Assembly (NCBI RefSeq): GCF_002115785.1
Contig: NZ_JFJY01000011.1
Coordinates: forward strand, 1-64,000
Origin: Thalassospira sp. MCCC 1A03138
Lineage (GTDB): Bacteria > Pseudomonadota > Alphaproteobacteria > Rhodospirillales > Thalassospiraceae
Length of the DNA stretch: 64,000 nucleotides
Direction of reading: 5' to 3'
Below, piece after piece: positions 9,143 to 18,443 of this stretch. The notes beneath the pieces are model-generated. The model saw only the letters and a program-made list of their open reading frames with translations. It did no database searches and had not been told where the DNA came from. A program made the position numbers and the translations under genes. The stretch's first letter is position 1; every line of letters starts with the position of its first letter.

Positions 9143-9889
9143 ATGCAGCGCTATAAATGTACCGTCGAATATAATGGACGTCCCTATCACGGGTGGCAGT
9201 TCCAGGATGAGGTGATCTCGGTCCAGCAGGTTTTTGAAACCGCGCTGGAAAAGTTCATCGGTCAATTTGTGCGCGTATATGTATCTGGCCGTACTGATGC
9301 CGGGGTACATGCCTTTGGCCAAGTCGTGCATTTTGATCTGCCGCGCACCTATCCCGCCGATGCCGTAATGAATGCAATCAATCATCACCTCAAACCTGAC
9401 CCGGTTGCCGTGATTGACTGCGTTGAAGTCGGTGAAGACTTTCACGCCCGGTTTTCATCCAAGAAACGGTACTATATGTATCGCATCGTCAATCGGCGGG
9501 CGCCGCTAACCGTTGATGCCGGGCTTGCCTGGGGTATTTTCAAGCCGCTTGATATTGATGCGATGAACGAAGCTGCGGCCTATCTTATCGGCACGCATGA
9601 CTTCACAACCTTCCGCGCAAGCGAATGCCAGGCCAAAAGCCCGATAAAAACACTGGAAAAGCTTGTCGTGACGCGCAGCGAGCATGATCCGCTTGATATT
9701 CGTGTTCATACCGAAAGCCGGTCGTTCCTGCATCATCAGGTCCGTAATATGGTTGGAACCCTTGTTCTGGTTGGCAAGGGAAACTGGAAATCGATTGACG
9801 TCAAAACAGCACTTGAAGCCCGTGACCGTGCTGCGGGCGGGCCAACGGCCCCGGCTGACGGGCTTTATTTCGTAAAGGTCGATTACTGA
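9143..9889 (+). CDS. truA: tRNA pseudouridine(38-40) synthase TruA
   Basis: A 248-residue enzyme that isomerises uridines 38-40 in the tRNA anticodon stem. The catalytic motif YVSGRTDAGVHA is present with the active Asp at residue 52. RSFLHHQVRNMVGTLVLVG near the C-terminus is the second family signature. ATG 9143 (MQRYKCTVEYNG) matches family start; the frame is open 24 bases further up. In many alphaproteobacteria truA follows fmt and def; here it is instead next to argG. Confidence 0.96.
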   Translation: MQRYKCTVEYNGRPYHGWQFQDEVISVQQVFETALEKFIGQFVRVYVSGRTDAGVHAFGQVVHFDLPRTYPADAVMNAINHHLKPDPVAVIDCVEVGEDFHARFSSKKRYYMYRIVNRRAPLTVDAGLAWGIFKPLDIDAMNEAAAYLIGTHDFTTFRASECQAKSPIKTLEKLVVTRSEHDPLDIRVHTESRSFLHHQVRNMVGTLVLVGKGNWKSIDVKTALEARDRAAGGPTAPADGLYFVKVDY

Positions 9890-10147
9890 AAGCCAGGGCT
9901 TTGCCGGGCATGGGCCATTTTGCGTGTTTTGATCATTTTTTGCACAAATGTTCACCAGTTTTGAATTTGCGTTCTTGAACTGCCATTTAAAGATAACCAA
10001 ATCTCAACTACATAAGCGCGATTGTTAAATCGCTAAAGTGTTCAAGTCTGATCCAGCCTGACTAACAGTCAGGAATCTGGGTTGTGGGCGTGGTTATGCA
10101 TTGGTGTCATGGGGGCCAATGCAAATGGGGTCAGGGGACGATCGATT
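9890..10147. other. Intergenic region before the chemoreceptor
   Basis: No gene is seen. Two short dyads occur: GCGATT/AATCGC around 10017-10032 and CCTGAC/GTCAGG around 10059-10075. The second lies about 75 bases before the chemoreceptor start and could be an operator or leader hairpin. Neither is followed by a T tract. Confidence 0.35.
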
Positions 10148-11851
10148 ATGTCCAGAAGCATTGTCTTCAAGGTTGCACTGGCAGCTTTGATCATTCTAGT
10201 CAGCGGTATTTTCCTGCTCGGCTTTGTTATTATGCAGCGCATTGATCAGCAGGTCAGCGATACCAGTCTTGAAACGCAGAAACTGAACCTGCGTGTTGCG
10301 GCACTTCTGCTGCAGGATGCGGATCCGGAACTGAAAGTTACCATCGGTGCTGATGGCGAAACGACCAAATTGATTATGCCGGAAATTCCGGATCTTTCAT
10401 CGCATACTTTGATTGATCGTATCGGAACGGCAACAGGTCAAACCGCAACCGTGTTTTCCTGGGTTCCAGCGGAAAAGGATTTTGTCCGCATTTCCACCAA
10501 CATCATCAAGCCTGATGGCCAGCGTGCGGTTGGCACAATGTTAGGCAACGGAAGTGCCGCTTATGCGCCGACAACATCGGGAAAAACCTTCCGCGGTGAG
10601 GCCGTCATTCTTGGTACTGCCTATGTTACGCAATATACGCCGATCTTCAATCCGGCTGGCGATGTGATTGGCATTCTGTATGTCGGGATCAAAAAGGCCG
10701 AAGTTACCGAGGTTGCGTCTGCAATTCAGCTGCGTATCGCGGTTGCAGGTATCATTGTTGCTTTGATTGCTGGTGTCGTGCTGGTTGTCCTGCTGCGTTG
10801 GCAGCTTGGTCCGCTACACGTTCTGGGTAATACAATTGCTCGCTTTGTGGATCGCGATTTTTCTGGTGAAGTAGCCTATACAAGCCGAACCGATGAAATT
10901 GGCGCAATTGCCGATGGTCTTGTCCGCTGGAAAGAAACAGCAGGCCAGATTAAGGAAGCGGAAGAAGCACGTATTTCTGCCGAAAAGCGTAACGAGGATG
11001 AGCGCGTTCAACAGCGCAACCGCCTTGCTAAGGAGCTTGAGGACTCTGTCGGGCAGATCGTTTCGTCGGTTCGTCAGGCAACCGAGGGCATGATGCGTTC
11101 AACCCGTCAGATGCGTGAATCGGCGGATCATTCGGTCCGCCAAAGCAGCCATGTCAGCGAAGCCGCCAATGAGTCGGCCCGCAGTGTTCAGACCGTTGCT
11201 GCCGCGACCGAGGAACTTTCGGCGTCGATTACCGGCATCGGAAGCCAGGTGGATGAATCAACATCGATTGCGGAGACCGCCGTTACCGAAGCATCGCGAG
11301 CCAACGAAATGGTCAGTGGTCTTGCCGATGCGGCCGAACGAATTGGTGAAGTTGTCAGCCTGATTAACGATATCGCAGCGCAGACCAACCTGCTGGCACT
11401 GAACGCTACGATCGAGGCCGCACGTGCCGGTGAAGCAGGCAAAGGCTTTGCCGTTGTTGCACAAGAAGTCAAAAACCTTGCCAATCAGACGGCAAAGGCG
11501 ACCGATGAAATCGCCCAGCAGATCGGTGCGATCCAAAGTGAAACCAAACTGACGGTCGAAGCCATCGAAAAGGTGACGCAGACCATTTCTACCATCAACG
11601 AAATCACCAATGGTATTTCGTCGTCGGTATCGGAACAGAATGCCGCCGTTAGTGAAATCGCTAACAGTGCTTCGACCGCATCAAGTGGTTCGACAGAGGT
11701 CGTCAGCAATATCGAGGAAATCCATCAGGCCGCTAGTAGCAGCGGTGCTGCTGCAAGCGAACTTGATACAAATGTCGGTGCGCTGTCAGGACAGATCGAA
11801 ACCCTGCACAGAACCGTATCTGACTTCCTTAAACAGCTACGTGCCGGATAA
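10148..11851 (+). CDS. Methyl-accepting chemotaxis protein with periplasmic Cache domain
   Basis: A 567-residue chemoreceptor. It has a first transmembrane helix (about 7-29), a periplasmic single-Cache-like sensor (about 35-190, with [20 protein letters not shown] followed by ILYVGIKK), a second helix (about 192-215) and a HAMP linker. The long signalling coiled coil follows. Its hairpin tip contains [19 protein letters not shown] and continues into [18 protein letters not shown], the most conserved stretch of the family. It signals to CheA/CheW at the membrane. No C-terminal CheR/CheB-binding pentapeptide is present (ends LKQLRAG). ATG 10148 starts the membrane helix; upstream codons in the open frame do not look coding. 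No che genes are nearby, so it is an orphan receptor whose ligand cannot be predicted. Confidence 0.95.
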   Translation: MSRSIVFKVALAALIILVSGIFLLGFVIMQRIDQQVSDTSLETQKLNLRVAALLLQDADPELKVTIGADGETTKLIMPEIPDLSSHTLIDRIGTATGQTATVFSWVPAEKDFVRISTNIIKPDGQRAVGTMLGNGSAAYAPTTSGKTFRGEAVILGTAYVTQYTPIFNPAGDVIGILYVGIKKAEVTEVASAIQLRIAVAGIIVALIAGVVLVVLLRWQLGPLHVLGNTIARFVDRDFSGEVAYTSRTDEIGAIADGLVRWKETAGQIKEAEEARISAEKRNEDERVQQRNRLAKELEDSVGQIVSSVRQATEGMMRSTRQMRESADHSVRQSSHVSEAANESARSVQTVAAATEELSASITGIGSQVDESTSIAETAVTEASRANEMVSGLADAAERIGEVVSLINDIAAQTNLLALNATIEAARAGEAGKGFAVVAQEVKNLANQTAKATDEIAQQIGAIQSETKLTVEAIEKVTQTISTINEITNGISSSVSEQNAAVSEIANSASTASSGSTEVVSNIEEIHQAASSSGAAASELDTNVGALSGQIETLHRTVSDFLKQLRAG

Positions 11852-11861
11852 GGCTTTGGGC

Positions 11862-11887
11862 TTCGGGTGAGTTTCGGCTCACCCGAA
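11862..11887. terminator. Bidirectional hairpin between chemoreceptor and lrgB
   Basis: A perfect 10-bp stem, TTCGGGTGAG (11862-11871) with CTCACCCGAA (11878-11887), lies where the two convergent genes meet and overlaps the lrgB stop. There is no T tract on either side, so it may be only a weak terminator or an mRNA 3'-end protection structure. Confidence 0.5.
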
Positions 11888-12604
11888 GAACCAATGCCAC
11901 AGGAATGGCAGGGTGAGAGCGGTGGCCAGCGTATTTAAGCCCATCGCCAATCCTGAAAACGCCCCGGCTGTTTCATTGACCTGAAACGCCCGTGCCGTTC
12001 CGATTCCATGTGCGGCAACTCCCATTGCAAATCCGCGCGCCCGCCAGTCTTTCAATCGGGCCAAATTCATCACCATCGGGCCCAGTGTCGCCCCGACAAT
12101 GCCGGTTGCGATCACGCAAACCGCAGTCAGGGCCGGGACACCACCAATTTCATCGGCAATACCCATCGCAACAGGTGTCGTAACTGATTTCGGTGCCAGG
12201 GACGCCAGTGTTTCCGGGCTGGCCCCAAGGACCCAGGCCAGCACAACCGTGCTGACACTCGCAACCAGCGATCCGAACAGCACACCGAAAATAATCACCG
12301 GCAATGCCCGTTTCAGTGTTTCCATCTGGCGAAATAGCGGCACGGCAAGGGCGACCGTTGCCGGGCCCAAAAGAAAGTGCACAAACTGCGCCCCTTCGAA
12401 ATAGGTGGCATACGGCGTGCCCGTGCTTTCCAGCAGAAGCGCAATCAACGCAATGGCGATCACCACCGGATTGCAAACCGGATTGCGGTCGGTTTTCTGA
12501 TACAGCCAGAACCCGATGGAATAAGCGACAAGCGTAATGGTAAGGCCGGTCAACGGCTTGGTTGAAAGATAAACCCAAAGCTGTGTGATATCTGTCTCGC
12601 CCAT
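11879..12604 (-). CDS. lrgB: LrgB/CidB (YohK) family membrane protein
   Basis: A 241-residue protein with about seven predicted membrane helices and the LrgB signatures LLGPATVALAVPLF, SVTTPVAMGIADEIGG and GVAAHGIGTARAFQVNETAG. LrgAB/CidAB were first described as holin-like regulators of murein hydrolases; homologues in several bacteria and in plastids act in pyruvate or glycolate transport. Start and lrgA stop share one base, so the two are translationally coupled. Confidence 0.9.
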   Translation of the reverse strand: MGETDITQLWVYLSTKPLTGLTITLVAYSIGFWLYQKTDRNPVCNPVVIAIALIALLLESTGTPYATYFEGAQFVHFLLGPATVALAVPLFRQMETLKRALPVIIFGVLFGSLVASVSTVVLAWVLGASPETLASLAPKSVTTPVAMGIADEIGGVPALTAVCVIATGIVGATLGPMVMNLARLKDWRARGFAMGVAAHGIGTARAFQVNETAGAFSGLAMGLNTLATALTLPFLWHWFFG

Positions 12605-12978
12605 TATTTTGCCTCCCCTTCGCTAACGGATGCCTTTGGTTTGGGAAGAAGTTTCGACATCAGAAGGGCGGTCAGAACCATCGCAAGCAGGGTGGAAAAA
12701 ATCAGGGCCGCGGTAATCGGCAACCAGTCCCCACGCAGCCGGTCAAGCTGTGTCACCACACCGACACCGGCCGGAACGAACAGCAGCGAAAAATGGATCA
12801 GAAGGTTATCGGCTGCATCCGTCAAAACCCTGGGCGGGCGGCGTTTGACAATCAGCCCGATAAATAAAAGCCCAAGCCCGATCACAGGGCCGGGGACCGG
12901 CAGGTCAAACAGTTCCGATATCACCTCGCCAAACAGTTGGCAGACGAGGATCAGGGCAAACGCAGCAATCATCAGCAA
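12604..12978 (-). CDS. lrgA: LrgA/CidA family membrane protein
   Basis: A 124-residue protein with four predicted helices. LFDLPVPGPVIGLGLLFIGL and the downstream LIHFSLLFVPAGVGVV are the two conserved CidA/LrgA segments. It is the small partner of LrgB and is expected to form an oligomeric inner-membrane complex with it. The ATG at 12978 has a GGGAGG ribosome site. A dyad lies just upstream. Confidence 0.9.
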   Translation of the reverse strand: MLMIAAFALILVCQLFGEVISELFDLPVPGPVIGLGLLFIGLIVKRRPPRVLTDAADNLLIHFSLLFVPAGVGVVTQLDRLRGDWLPITAALIFSTLLAMVLTALLMSKLLPKPKASVSEGEAK

Positions 12979-12989
12979 CCTCCCGACAT

Positions 12990-13012
12990 TTATGTCTTTG
13001 GATTAGACATAA
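12990..13012. promoter_or_regulatory. Candidate operator upstream of lrgAB
   Basis: TTATGTCT (12990-12997) and AGACATAA (13005-13012) form a perfect 8-bp inverted repeat with a 7-base spacer. It starts 12 bases upstream of the lrgA start, overlapping or adjoining the ribosome binding region. It could bind a repressor or form an mRNA hairpin. No regulator gene is adjacent. Confidence 0.4.
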
Positions 13013-13043
13013 TGACTTTGCGCCCGTTCGACTTTTATTAATA

Positions 13044-13079
13044 ACGAAAAACGCCCGTGCGGAAATGGCACAGGCGTTT
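13044..13079 (-). terminator. Rho-independent terminator after the ArsC-like gene
   Basis: AAACGCCCGTGC (13049-13060) pairs with GCACAGGCGTTT (13068-13079) with one mismatch. On the minus strand the hairpin is followed by TTTTTCG. It ends transcription coming from 13106 and separates it from lrgAB. Confidence 0.75.
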
Positions 13080-13105
13080 GAAGTCATTCGATATTTCAGG
13101 TGACG

Positions 13106-13447
13106 CTAAAGAATTTCCAAAACACTTTCCGGCGGTCGCCCAATGGTGGCCTTGTGGTCATTGACCACAATCGGGCGTTCAATCGCGCGCGGATGGGCGC
13201 AAAGGGCCTCGATCAATGTGTCACCACGAAGATCCCCAATGCCTTCTTCTTTGGCTTCTTTCTTGCGCAGGATATCTTCCGGGGCCATGCCCAGCATGCC
13301 AAGAATTTCTTTTAATTCCTGTGGGGTGGGTGGTGTATCCAGATACTGGATCACGTCGGGGGTAATTCGCTGTTCTTCGATCAATGCAAGGGTCTGGCGC
13401 GACTTGGAACAACGCGGATTGTGATAGATGCGGACCATCATATTCAT
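13106..13447 (-). CDS. ArsC-family reductase (YfgD/arsenate reductase-like)
   Basis: A 113-residue thioredoxin-fold protein. The N-terminal YHNPRCSKSRQTLALIEE has the ArsC active-site Cys followed by the oxyanion-binding residues. LRKKEA, IERPIVV and IGRPPESV supply the conserved Arg positions. Members use glutathione/glutaredoxin to reduce arsenate, though YfgD-type paralogues may have other roles. No arsenical efflux or ArsR gene is adjacent, so arsenic resistance is not supported by context. A GGAG ribosome site precedes ATG 13447. Confidence 0.85.
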   Translation of the reverse strand: MNMMVRIYHNPRCSKSRQTLALIEEQRITPDVIQYLDTPPTPQELKEILGMLGMAPEDILRKKEAKEEGIGDLRGDTLIEALCAHPRAIERPIVVNDHKATIGRPPESVLEIL

Positions 13448-13525
13448 GGTTCTCCTTCACGCAAAAGGCAGTCTGTATCGGTTCTTTTTAGGGGCTCGAT
13501 CCCGAGTGCACCAGTCTGTTGTTGC

Positions 13526-14266
13526 CTATTTCATCATCATCCAGATCGCCATGGCGACCATCATGATGTTCTCTGTCAGTGAAATGAAACCAAGCGGAAC
13601 ATTGCTGTCCCCACCGACACAGGCGCATTTGAGGTTGCGTTTGTCGATATAAACCGCCTTGAAAACTGATATCGCCCCGATTGTTCCGATGAAAAGGGCA
13701 ACAGGAACGGCAAGCCACATAAGGGCGCCAAAAATCATAAGGACCCCTGCCAGTGCCTCACCAAACGGGTAAAGATAGGCATATCGTACCCACCGTTGCG
13801 CCAGCAGGTCATAACCCAGAAACATGTTCGAAAAGCTTTCCAGATCCCGAAGCTTCAGGATGGCAAGAATGCACATCGACGTCGCGATGAACCACTCAAT
13901 CGCCCGAACCGTCAGGAAATCGCCAAATGCGGCCCAGCTAAGGCCCAGCGCCATAAGTGCCGCCATGCCGAAAACGGCAATGACCGGCTGATAGGTAACC
14001 GAATTGCCATCATTTACCGGCTTGCCGAAATATTCCCGCAATTCGTCATGGCCGCCGATCCGCTCTTCATCAATGAATGTCTGAGGGGTCGTTTCGACAT
14101 TGTATTCTGCCTGAAAGTCGTCAGTTTCTTTTCGGGTGGTCAGCCAGTGATCATCGACGGCGTATCCTTCCCTTTTTAGAAGGTCGCGCGATTTCAGGCC
14201 GAACGGGCAGATATGGTCGTCCATCACCATCCGGTAAAGCGTTGCCTTGCGTGTATGTGCGGTCAT
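13526..14266 (-). CDS. Glutaredoxin-like domain fused to MauE/DoxX-type membrane protein
   Basis: A 246-residue fusion. Residues about 8-85 form a glutaredoxin-like domain with the single-cysteine active site HICPFGLKS and the TTPQTFIDEERIGGHDEL cis-Pro block. The rest has four predicted membrane helices with the MauE/DoxX character (PFGEALAGVLMIFGALMWLA) and a cytoplasmic loop KRNLKCACVGG that contains a CxC pair. Such fusions are thought to pass thiol redox equivalents across or along the inner membrane; the substrate is unknown. It sits upstream of the ArsC-like gene on the same strand (78 bases between), so the two redox proteins may be linked. Confidence 0.8.
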   Translation of the reverse strand: MTAHTRKATLYRMVMDDHICPFGLKSRDLLKREGYAVDDHWLTTRKETDDFQAEYNVETTPQTFIDEERIGGHDELREYFGKPVNDGNSVTYQPVIAVFGMAALMALGLSWAAFGDFLTVRAIEWFIATSMCILAILKLRDLESFSNMFLGYDLLAQRWVRYAYLYPFGEALAGVLMIFGALMWLAVPVALFIGTIGAISVFKAVYIDKRNLKCACVGGDSNVPLGFISLTENIMMVAMAIWMMMK

Positions 14267-14387
14267 GACTTGATCTCTCTCGTCTTGCCTTCGGGTCTAC
14301 GCCTTTATGGAACTTGTCGGGGTGACATTTGTTCCACGCAATGCGGAAACGCAGTCTTTCGGTGCCCGAAAAACGCCCGCGCAGCAA

Positions 14388-15098
14388 TCAGATGCCGTCA
14401 ATCATGGATAACAGATCGTTCAGGTGTTCCAGATCGCCATCAATGATCCGGGTGGCGGTGTCATAGCCAAATCCCTGCCGGGCAAGTGCGGCCAGATCCT
14501 TGTCGCGTTTTTCATCGCGCTGGTCAGGCCGACGAAATGGTCCAAGCCGACGGCGTCGGGCGTAGGCTGCGGCGGCGGCAAGGTTGGGATCGGTACCCCG
14601 GATATCTTCATAGGCCGCCTGATCGGCTTCCTGTCTGAGGTCGGTGATGGTGTCATCAATCATGTGCGATGCAATGCCGCGTGCGTTCAGATCTGCGGCG
14701 ATAACCCGCATGGCCTTGCCCTTGCGCAAAAGCGATCTGGCACGTCCCTTGGCATAGGCGGTGTCATTGATAAAGCCGGCATTCTCGCAAGTGTTCAGAA
14801 CGCTTTTCATCCATTCTTCGGCTTCCTGCGGATCGGTGCCGTATTCTGCGACCGAAAGCCTGATCTTACCGCGCATCAGTTTTTCAAGCCGGGCGCGTGA
14901 CGCGGCAAAGCGTTCCAGATACCAGGTGGCATAATTCATCAGATAGTCGCGCGTTACCCGGCGCGGCTTTTTGGGTTCGCGCGGGTTGCGATCTTTGCCT
15001 TTGGCGGCACTTTTGCGGGAAAAACTGGCGTTACCGCCAAATTTTTCCGCCTTGCTGTCAGGCGCTAAATCACTGCGGTTTTCGTGTGATTCTTTCAT
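14388..15098 (-). CDS. recX: RecX-family regulatory protein
   Basis: A 236-residue, Arg/Lys-rich protein. The first 50 residues are a charged, probably disordered tail. The rest follows the RecX three-helix repeat pattern (AGFINDTAYAKGRARSLLRK, LNARGIASHMIDDTI and a C-terminal LARQGFGYDTATRIIDG). RecX binds RecA filaments and limits recombination and SOS induction. ATG 15098 is the first ATG in frame; a TTG at 15107 would add three residues. recA is not adjacent. Confidence 0.82.
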   Translation of the reverse strand: MKESHENRSDLAPDSKAEKFGGNASFSRKSAAKGKDRNPREPKKPRRVTRDYLMNYATWYLERFAASRARLEKLMRGKIRLSVAEYGTDPQEAEEWMKSVLNTCENAGFINDTAYAKGRARSLLRKGKAMRVIAADLNARGIASHMIDDTITDLRQEADQAAYEDIRGTDPNLAAAAAYARRRRLGPFRRPDQRDEKRDKDLAALARQGFGYDTATRIIDGDLEHLNDLLSMIDGI

Positions 15099-15192
15099 TT
15101 CATCCAATGCTGATCAATACGCACCCTTGCACTTGATGCCCAACTCTCCCTATTTTACCGGCAATTGTCTGCATTTTTCCGAAGGATTTTTC

Positions 15193-15987
15193 ATGCAAGA
15201 GCTAGCACCGCGTCAAATGGGCGCGATCAACTGGCTCGGTCTGTGGACGCTTTATGCCAAGGAAGTTCGACGTTTTCTGAACGTCCATCTGCAAACCATC
15301 GGAGCACCGGTGGTTACCAGCCTGTTATTCATGGCGGTCTTCCTTCTGGCACTCGGGCGCGCGGTCGAGACGGTCAATGGCGTTCCCTTCGCCACCTTCC
15401 TTGCCCCCGGTCTGGTCATGATGACCATGGCCCAGAATGCCTTTGCCAATACCTCAAGCTCGATCATCATTTCGAAGGTACAGGGCAATATTGTCGATGT
15501 TCTGATGCCGCCGCTTTCGGCCGGTGAAATGGTTGCCGGTTTTGCATTCGGTGCGGTGACACGCGGGATCATGGTTGGTGTTGCCACCACCATTGTCATG
15601 GCGTTCTTTGTTGATGTCGGCATCCACAATATCTGGGCGATCCTGTATTTCGGGATTTCGGCGTCGCTGATGTTGTCGCTTCTGGGTATTGCCGGTGGTG
15701 TATGGTCCGAGAAATTCGACCATATCGCGGTTGTCACCAACTTTGTCATTACCCCGCTTTCTTTCCTGTCGGGCACATTCTATAGCGCCGAAAACCTGCC
15801 CGAAGCTGGCAAGGTACTGGTCCATTACAACCCGTTCTTCTACATGATTGACGGGTTCCGCTATGGTTTTACCGGGGTTTCGGACGGCACGGTAATGACC
15901 GGAGTTGTGGTCTTGGCCGTGGTCAATGTCCTGCTTTGGATTCTGTGCTATCGCATGATCAAAAGCGGCTACAAGCTTAAGGCCTGA
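15193..15987 (+). CDS. ABC-2 type transporter permease (YadH-like)
   Basis: A 264-residue membrane protein with six predicted helices. The stretch GTFYSAENLPEAGKVLVHYN with NPFFYMIDGFRYGF is the ABC-2 permease signature seen in YadH/NodJ-type proteins. It would need an ATPase partner, yet none is encoded on either side. ATG 15193 is chosen because the upstream part of the frame overlaps recX on the other strand and is not coding-like. Confidence 0.88.
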   Translation: MQELAPRQMGAINWLGLWTLYAKEVRRFLNVHLQTIGAPVVTSLLFMAVFLLALGRAVETVNGVPFATFLAPGLVMMTMAQNAFANTSSSIIISKVQGNIVDVLMPPLSAGEMVAGFAFGAVTRGIMVGVATTIVMAFFVDVGIHNIWAILYFGISASLMLSLLGIAGGVWSEKFDHIAVVTNFVITPLSFLSGTFYSAENLPEAGKVLVHYNPFFYMIDGFRYGFTGVSDGTVMTGVVVLAVVNVLLWILCYRMIKSGYKLKA

Positions 15988-16029
15988 TCGCCAAAACAGT
16001 GCGGCTTTCAGCATTAAATTCCGTTTAAG

Positions 16030-16062
16030 GGCAGCATTCCGCATCGGATGCTGCTCTTTTTC
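16030..16062 (+). terminator. Rho-independent terminator after the ABC-2 permease gene
   Basis: GCAGCAT (16031-16037) pairs with ATGCTGC (16048-16054), with an inner CCG/CGG stem and a single bulged T; TCTTTTT follows. Confidence 0.85.
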
Positions 16063-16097
16063 ATATCAGCCCTGTCCGTATACGGGGTTTTGCGTCG

Positions 16098-16126
16098 TTG
16101 ACAGAGGTTAGGAATCTCTTGATACT
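16098..16126 (+). promoter_or_regulatory. Probable sigma-70-type promoter of argDF
   Basis: TTGACA (16098-16103) and GATACT (16121-16126) have the ideal 17-base spacing and point into argD, about 80 bases upstream of its start. Confidence 0.55.
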
Positions 16127-16204
16127 CCGCGGCTTCACGGTATTCTGCCGGAACTGACCTTCTGGTCAGGAATGATTTTTTACCCCTGATTGAGGAATGA
16201 AGAA

Positions 16205-17377
16205 GTGATTACTCCCGTCATGCCGACCTACGCGCGGGCCGATCTGGCCTTTGAGAAAGGTGAAGGACCTTATCTCTATGCGCAGGATGGCCGACGATTC
16301 CTCGATTTCGGGTCGGGTATTGCGGTGAATACCCTTGGCCACGCGCATCCGCATCTGGTCGAAGCCCTGACCGAACAGGCCAAAAAGGTTTGGCATACGT
16401 CGAACCTGTACCGGATTCCGGGGCAGGAAAAACTGGCGGTACGTCTGGTTGAAAATACCTTTGCCGACACGGTGTTCTTCTGTAACTCCGGGGCGGAGGC
16501 CAACGAAGCCGGCATCAAGATGCTGCGCCGCTACCAGTATGTCAGCGGCCATGCCGAAAAGAACCGGATTTTGGTGGCAACCAATGCCTTCCACGGTCGG
16601 ACGCTTGGTACCCTGACGGCTGGTTACAGCGATAAATACCGTGAGGGCTTTGGCCCGATGCCAGATGGTTTCGACCGCGTTGCATTTGGCAATCTGAACG
16701 AATTGCGCGATGCGATCACGCCTGAGACCGCCGGTATTCTGGTCGAACCGATCCAGGGTGAAGGTGGTATCTGCAAGGCCCCTGAAGGGTATCTTGAAGG
16801 GCTGCGCAAGGCGGCTGACGAGTTTGGCCTGCTTGTGATGTTTGACGAGGTCCAGACCGGCGTTGGCCGTACGGGCAAGCTTTATGCCTATGAATGGTCG
16901 GACATGAAGCCCGATCTGATTTCATCGGCCAAGGGGCTTGGCGGTGGTTTCCCGGTTGGCGCGTTGCTGGCGACCGAACGCGCGGCACAGGCATTGCCTG
17001 CGGGGATGCATGGTACGACCTTTGGTGGTAATCCGCTTGCCATGGCGGCGGCCAATGCGGTTCTTGACGTCATCCTTAAACCCGGTTTCATGGACAATGT
17101 TCTTGCCATGAGCCAGTTGATCCGTGACGGCCTTGCGGCCATTGCCCGCAAACATCCGGGCTTTATCGCGGAAGTTCGTGGCATGGGCCTGCTTTTGGGC
17201 ATGAAAACTGTGCCGACCAATGTTGATGTTGTCGCCAAGTTGCGTGAACTGGGTCTTTTGACCGTTCCGGCAGGTGATAATGTGGTGCGCCTGTTGCCGC
17301 CGCTTAACATCACCAAAACCCATGTCGACGAGGCGCTGGCAGCAATCGATGCCGCCGCGGCAGCCTTGGCGCAATAA
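16205..17377 (+). CDS. argD: Acetylornithine aminotransferase ArgD
   Basis: PLP-dependent class III aminotransferase of about 390 residues, converting N-acetylglutamate semialdehyde to N-acetylornithine. The fold signatures [19 protein letters not shown] and [20 protein letters not shown] are clear, and the PLP lysine lies in [18 protein letters not shown] 16205 is preferred over ATG 16190: the GAGGA sequence abuts the ATG too closely, but sits correctly for the GTG, and the resulting [19 protein letters not shown] is the usual family N-terminus. argF follows 11 bases later. Confidence 0.95.
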   Translation: MITPVMPTYARADLAFEKGEGPYLYAQDGRRFLDFGSGIAVNTLGHAHPHLVEALTEQAKKVWHTSNLYRIPGQEKLAVRLVENTFADTVFFCNSGAEANEAGIKMLRRYQYVSGHAEKNRILVATNAFHGRTLGTLTAGYSDKYREGFGPMPDGFDRVAFGNLNELRDAITPETAGILVEPIQGEGGICKAPEGYLEGLRKAADEFGLLVMFDEVQTGVGRTGKLYAYEWSDMKPDLISSAKGLGGGFPVGALLATERAAQALPAGMHGTTFGGNPLAMAAANAVLDVILKPGFMDNVLAMSQLIRDGLAAIARKHPGFIAEVRGMGLLLGMKTVPTNVDVVAKLRELGLLTVPAGDNVVRLLPPLNITKTHVDEALAAIDAAAAALAQ

Positions 17378-17388
17378 GGAAGACTGAA

Positions 17389-18306
17389 ATGACTGATATC
17401 AGGCACTTTCTCGATCTCGACAAAATGTCGGCGGGAACGCTGAACGATATTCTTGAACTTGGAGCGGTGGAAAAGGCAGGCAAGGCACCGTTTGGTGACA
17501 AACCGCTGGCGGGCAAAACACTTGCCCTGATCTTTGAAAAACCGTCAACACGTACACGTGTGTCTTTCGAAGTCGGCATGCGACAGCTTGGCGGTGACGT
17601 TGTCATCCTTGATGCCGCAAGTTCGCAACTTGGCCGTGGTGAAACCATTGCCGATACCGCGCGTGTCCTGTCGCGGTTTGTCGATGCGATCATGATCCGT
17701 ACGACGGACGAATCGAAACTGCTGGAATTGGCGAAATATGCCACCGTTCCGGTGATCAATGGCCTGACCGATCAAAGCCACCCCTGCCAGATCATGGCCG
17801 ACCTTATGACCGTTAAGGAACACAAGGGACGCCTTGATGGGTTGAAATTCGCCTGGGTCGGCGATGGGAACAACGTTTCGGCATCCTTTATACATGCGTC
17901 GCCGAAATTCGGGTTCTCGCTTGATATGGCCTGCCCGGCGGGTTATCGCCCCAATCAGGGCCTGATCGAAACGGCCAATGCCGAGGGTGGCAAGGTCCGC
18001 ATGACCGATATGGACAGCGCGCTGGACGGGGCCGACGTTATCGTTACCGATTGCTGGGTTTCGATGGGGGACGATGACGCCGATGCCCGCATGGAAGCAT
18101 TGGCCCCCTATCAGGTCAATTCCGCCGCGATGGCAAAGGCAAACAAGGATGCGATCTTCATGCATTGCCTGCCTGCCCATCGTAACGAAGAGGTCACCGA
18201 CGATGTGATCGACGGGCCGCAATCGGTGGTGTTTGACGAAGCCGAAAACCGTCTGCATGCGCAGAAAGGGGTTCTGCTATACTGCTTTAATGGCTTGCCT
18301 TCCTGA
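17389..18306 (+). CDS. argF: Ornithine carbamoyltransferase
   Basis: A 305-residue enzyme forming citrulline from ornithine and carbamoyl phosphate. The carbamoyl-phosphate motif [18 protein letters not shown], the [11 protein letters not shown] motif, the ornithine loop and the C-terminal [11 protein letters not shown] are all intact. Immediately downstream of argD in the same operon. With argG elsewhere in the window, three consecutive-pathway enzymes are encoded here. Confidence 0.96.
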   Translation: MTDIRHFLDLDKMSAGTLNDILELGAVEKAGKAPFGDKPLAGKTLALIFEKPSTRTRVSFEVGMRQLGGDVVILDAASSQLGRGETIADTARVLSRFVDAIMIRTTDESKLLELAKYATVPVINGLTDQSHPCQIMADLMTVKEHKGRLDGLKFAWVGDGNNVSASFIHASPKFGFSLDMACPAGYRPNQGLIETANAEGGKVRMTDMDSALDGADVIVTDCWVSMGDDDADARMEALAPYQVNSAAMAKANKDAIFMHCLPAHRNEEVTDDVIDGPQSVVFDEAENRLHAQKGVLLYCFNGLPS

Positions 18307-18336
18307 CGGTGCAGACTAAATAAGCATCAGAATTTC

Positions 18337-18368
18337 GGGGCGGACAGTGATGTTCGCCCCTTTGTTTT
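18337..18368 (+). terminator. Rho-independent terminator after argF
   Basis: GGGGCGGAC (18337-18345) pairs with GTTCGCCCC (18352-18360) with one G-U pair; TTTGTTTT follows. It separates argDF from hslO. Confidence 0.75.
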
Positions 18369-18443
18369 GGCGTGACATGGCTGGACAATGCGGTTCTGCT
18401 GTTGTTATACGCCCCGGAACACCTAAAAACGCGGAACCCGAAA

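Noticed and set aside
13106..13447. Arsenic resistance locus
   Set aside because: Only an ArsC-fold protein is present; no ArsR, ArsB/Acr3 or ArsH gene is adjacent.
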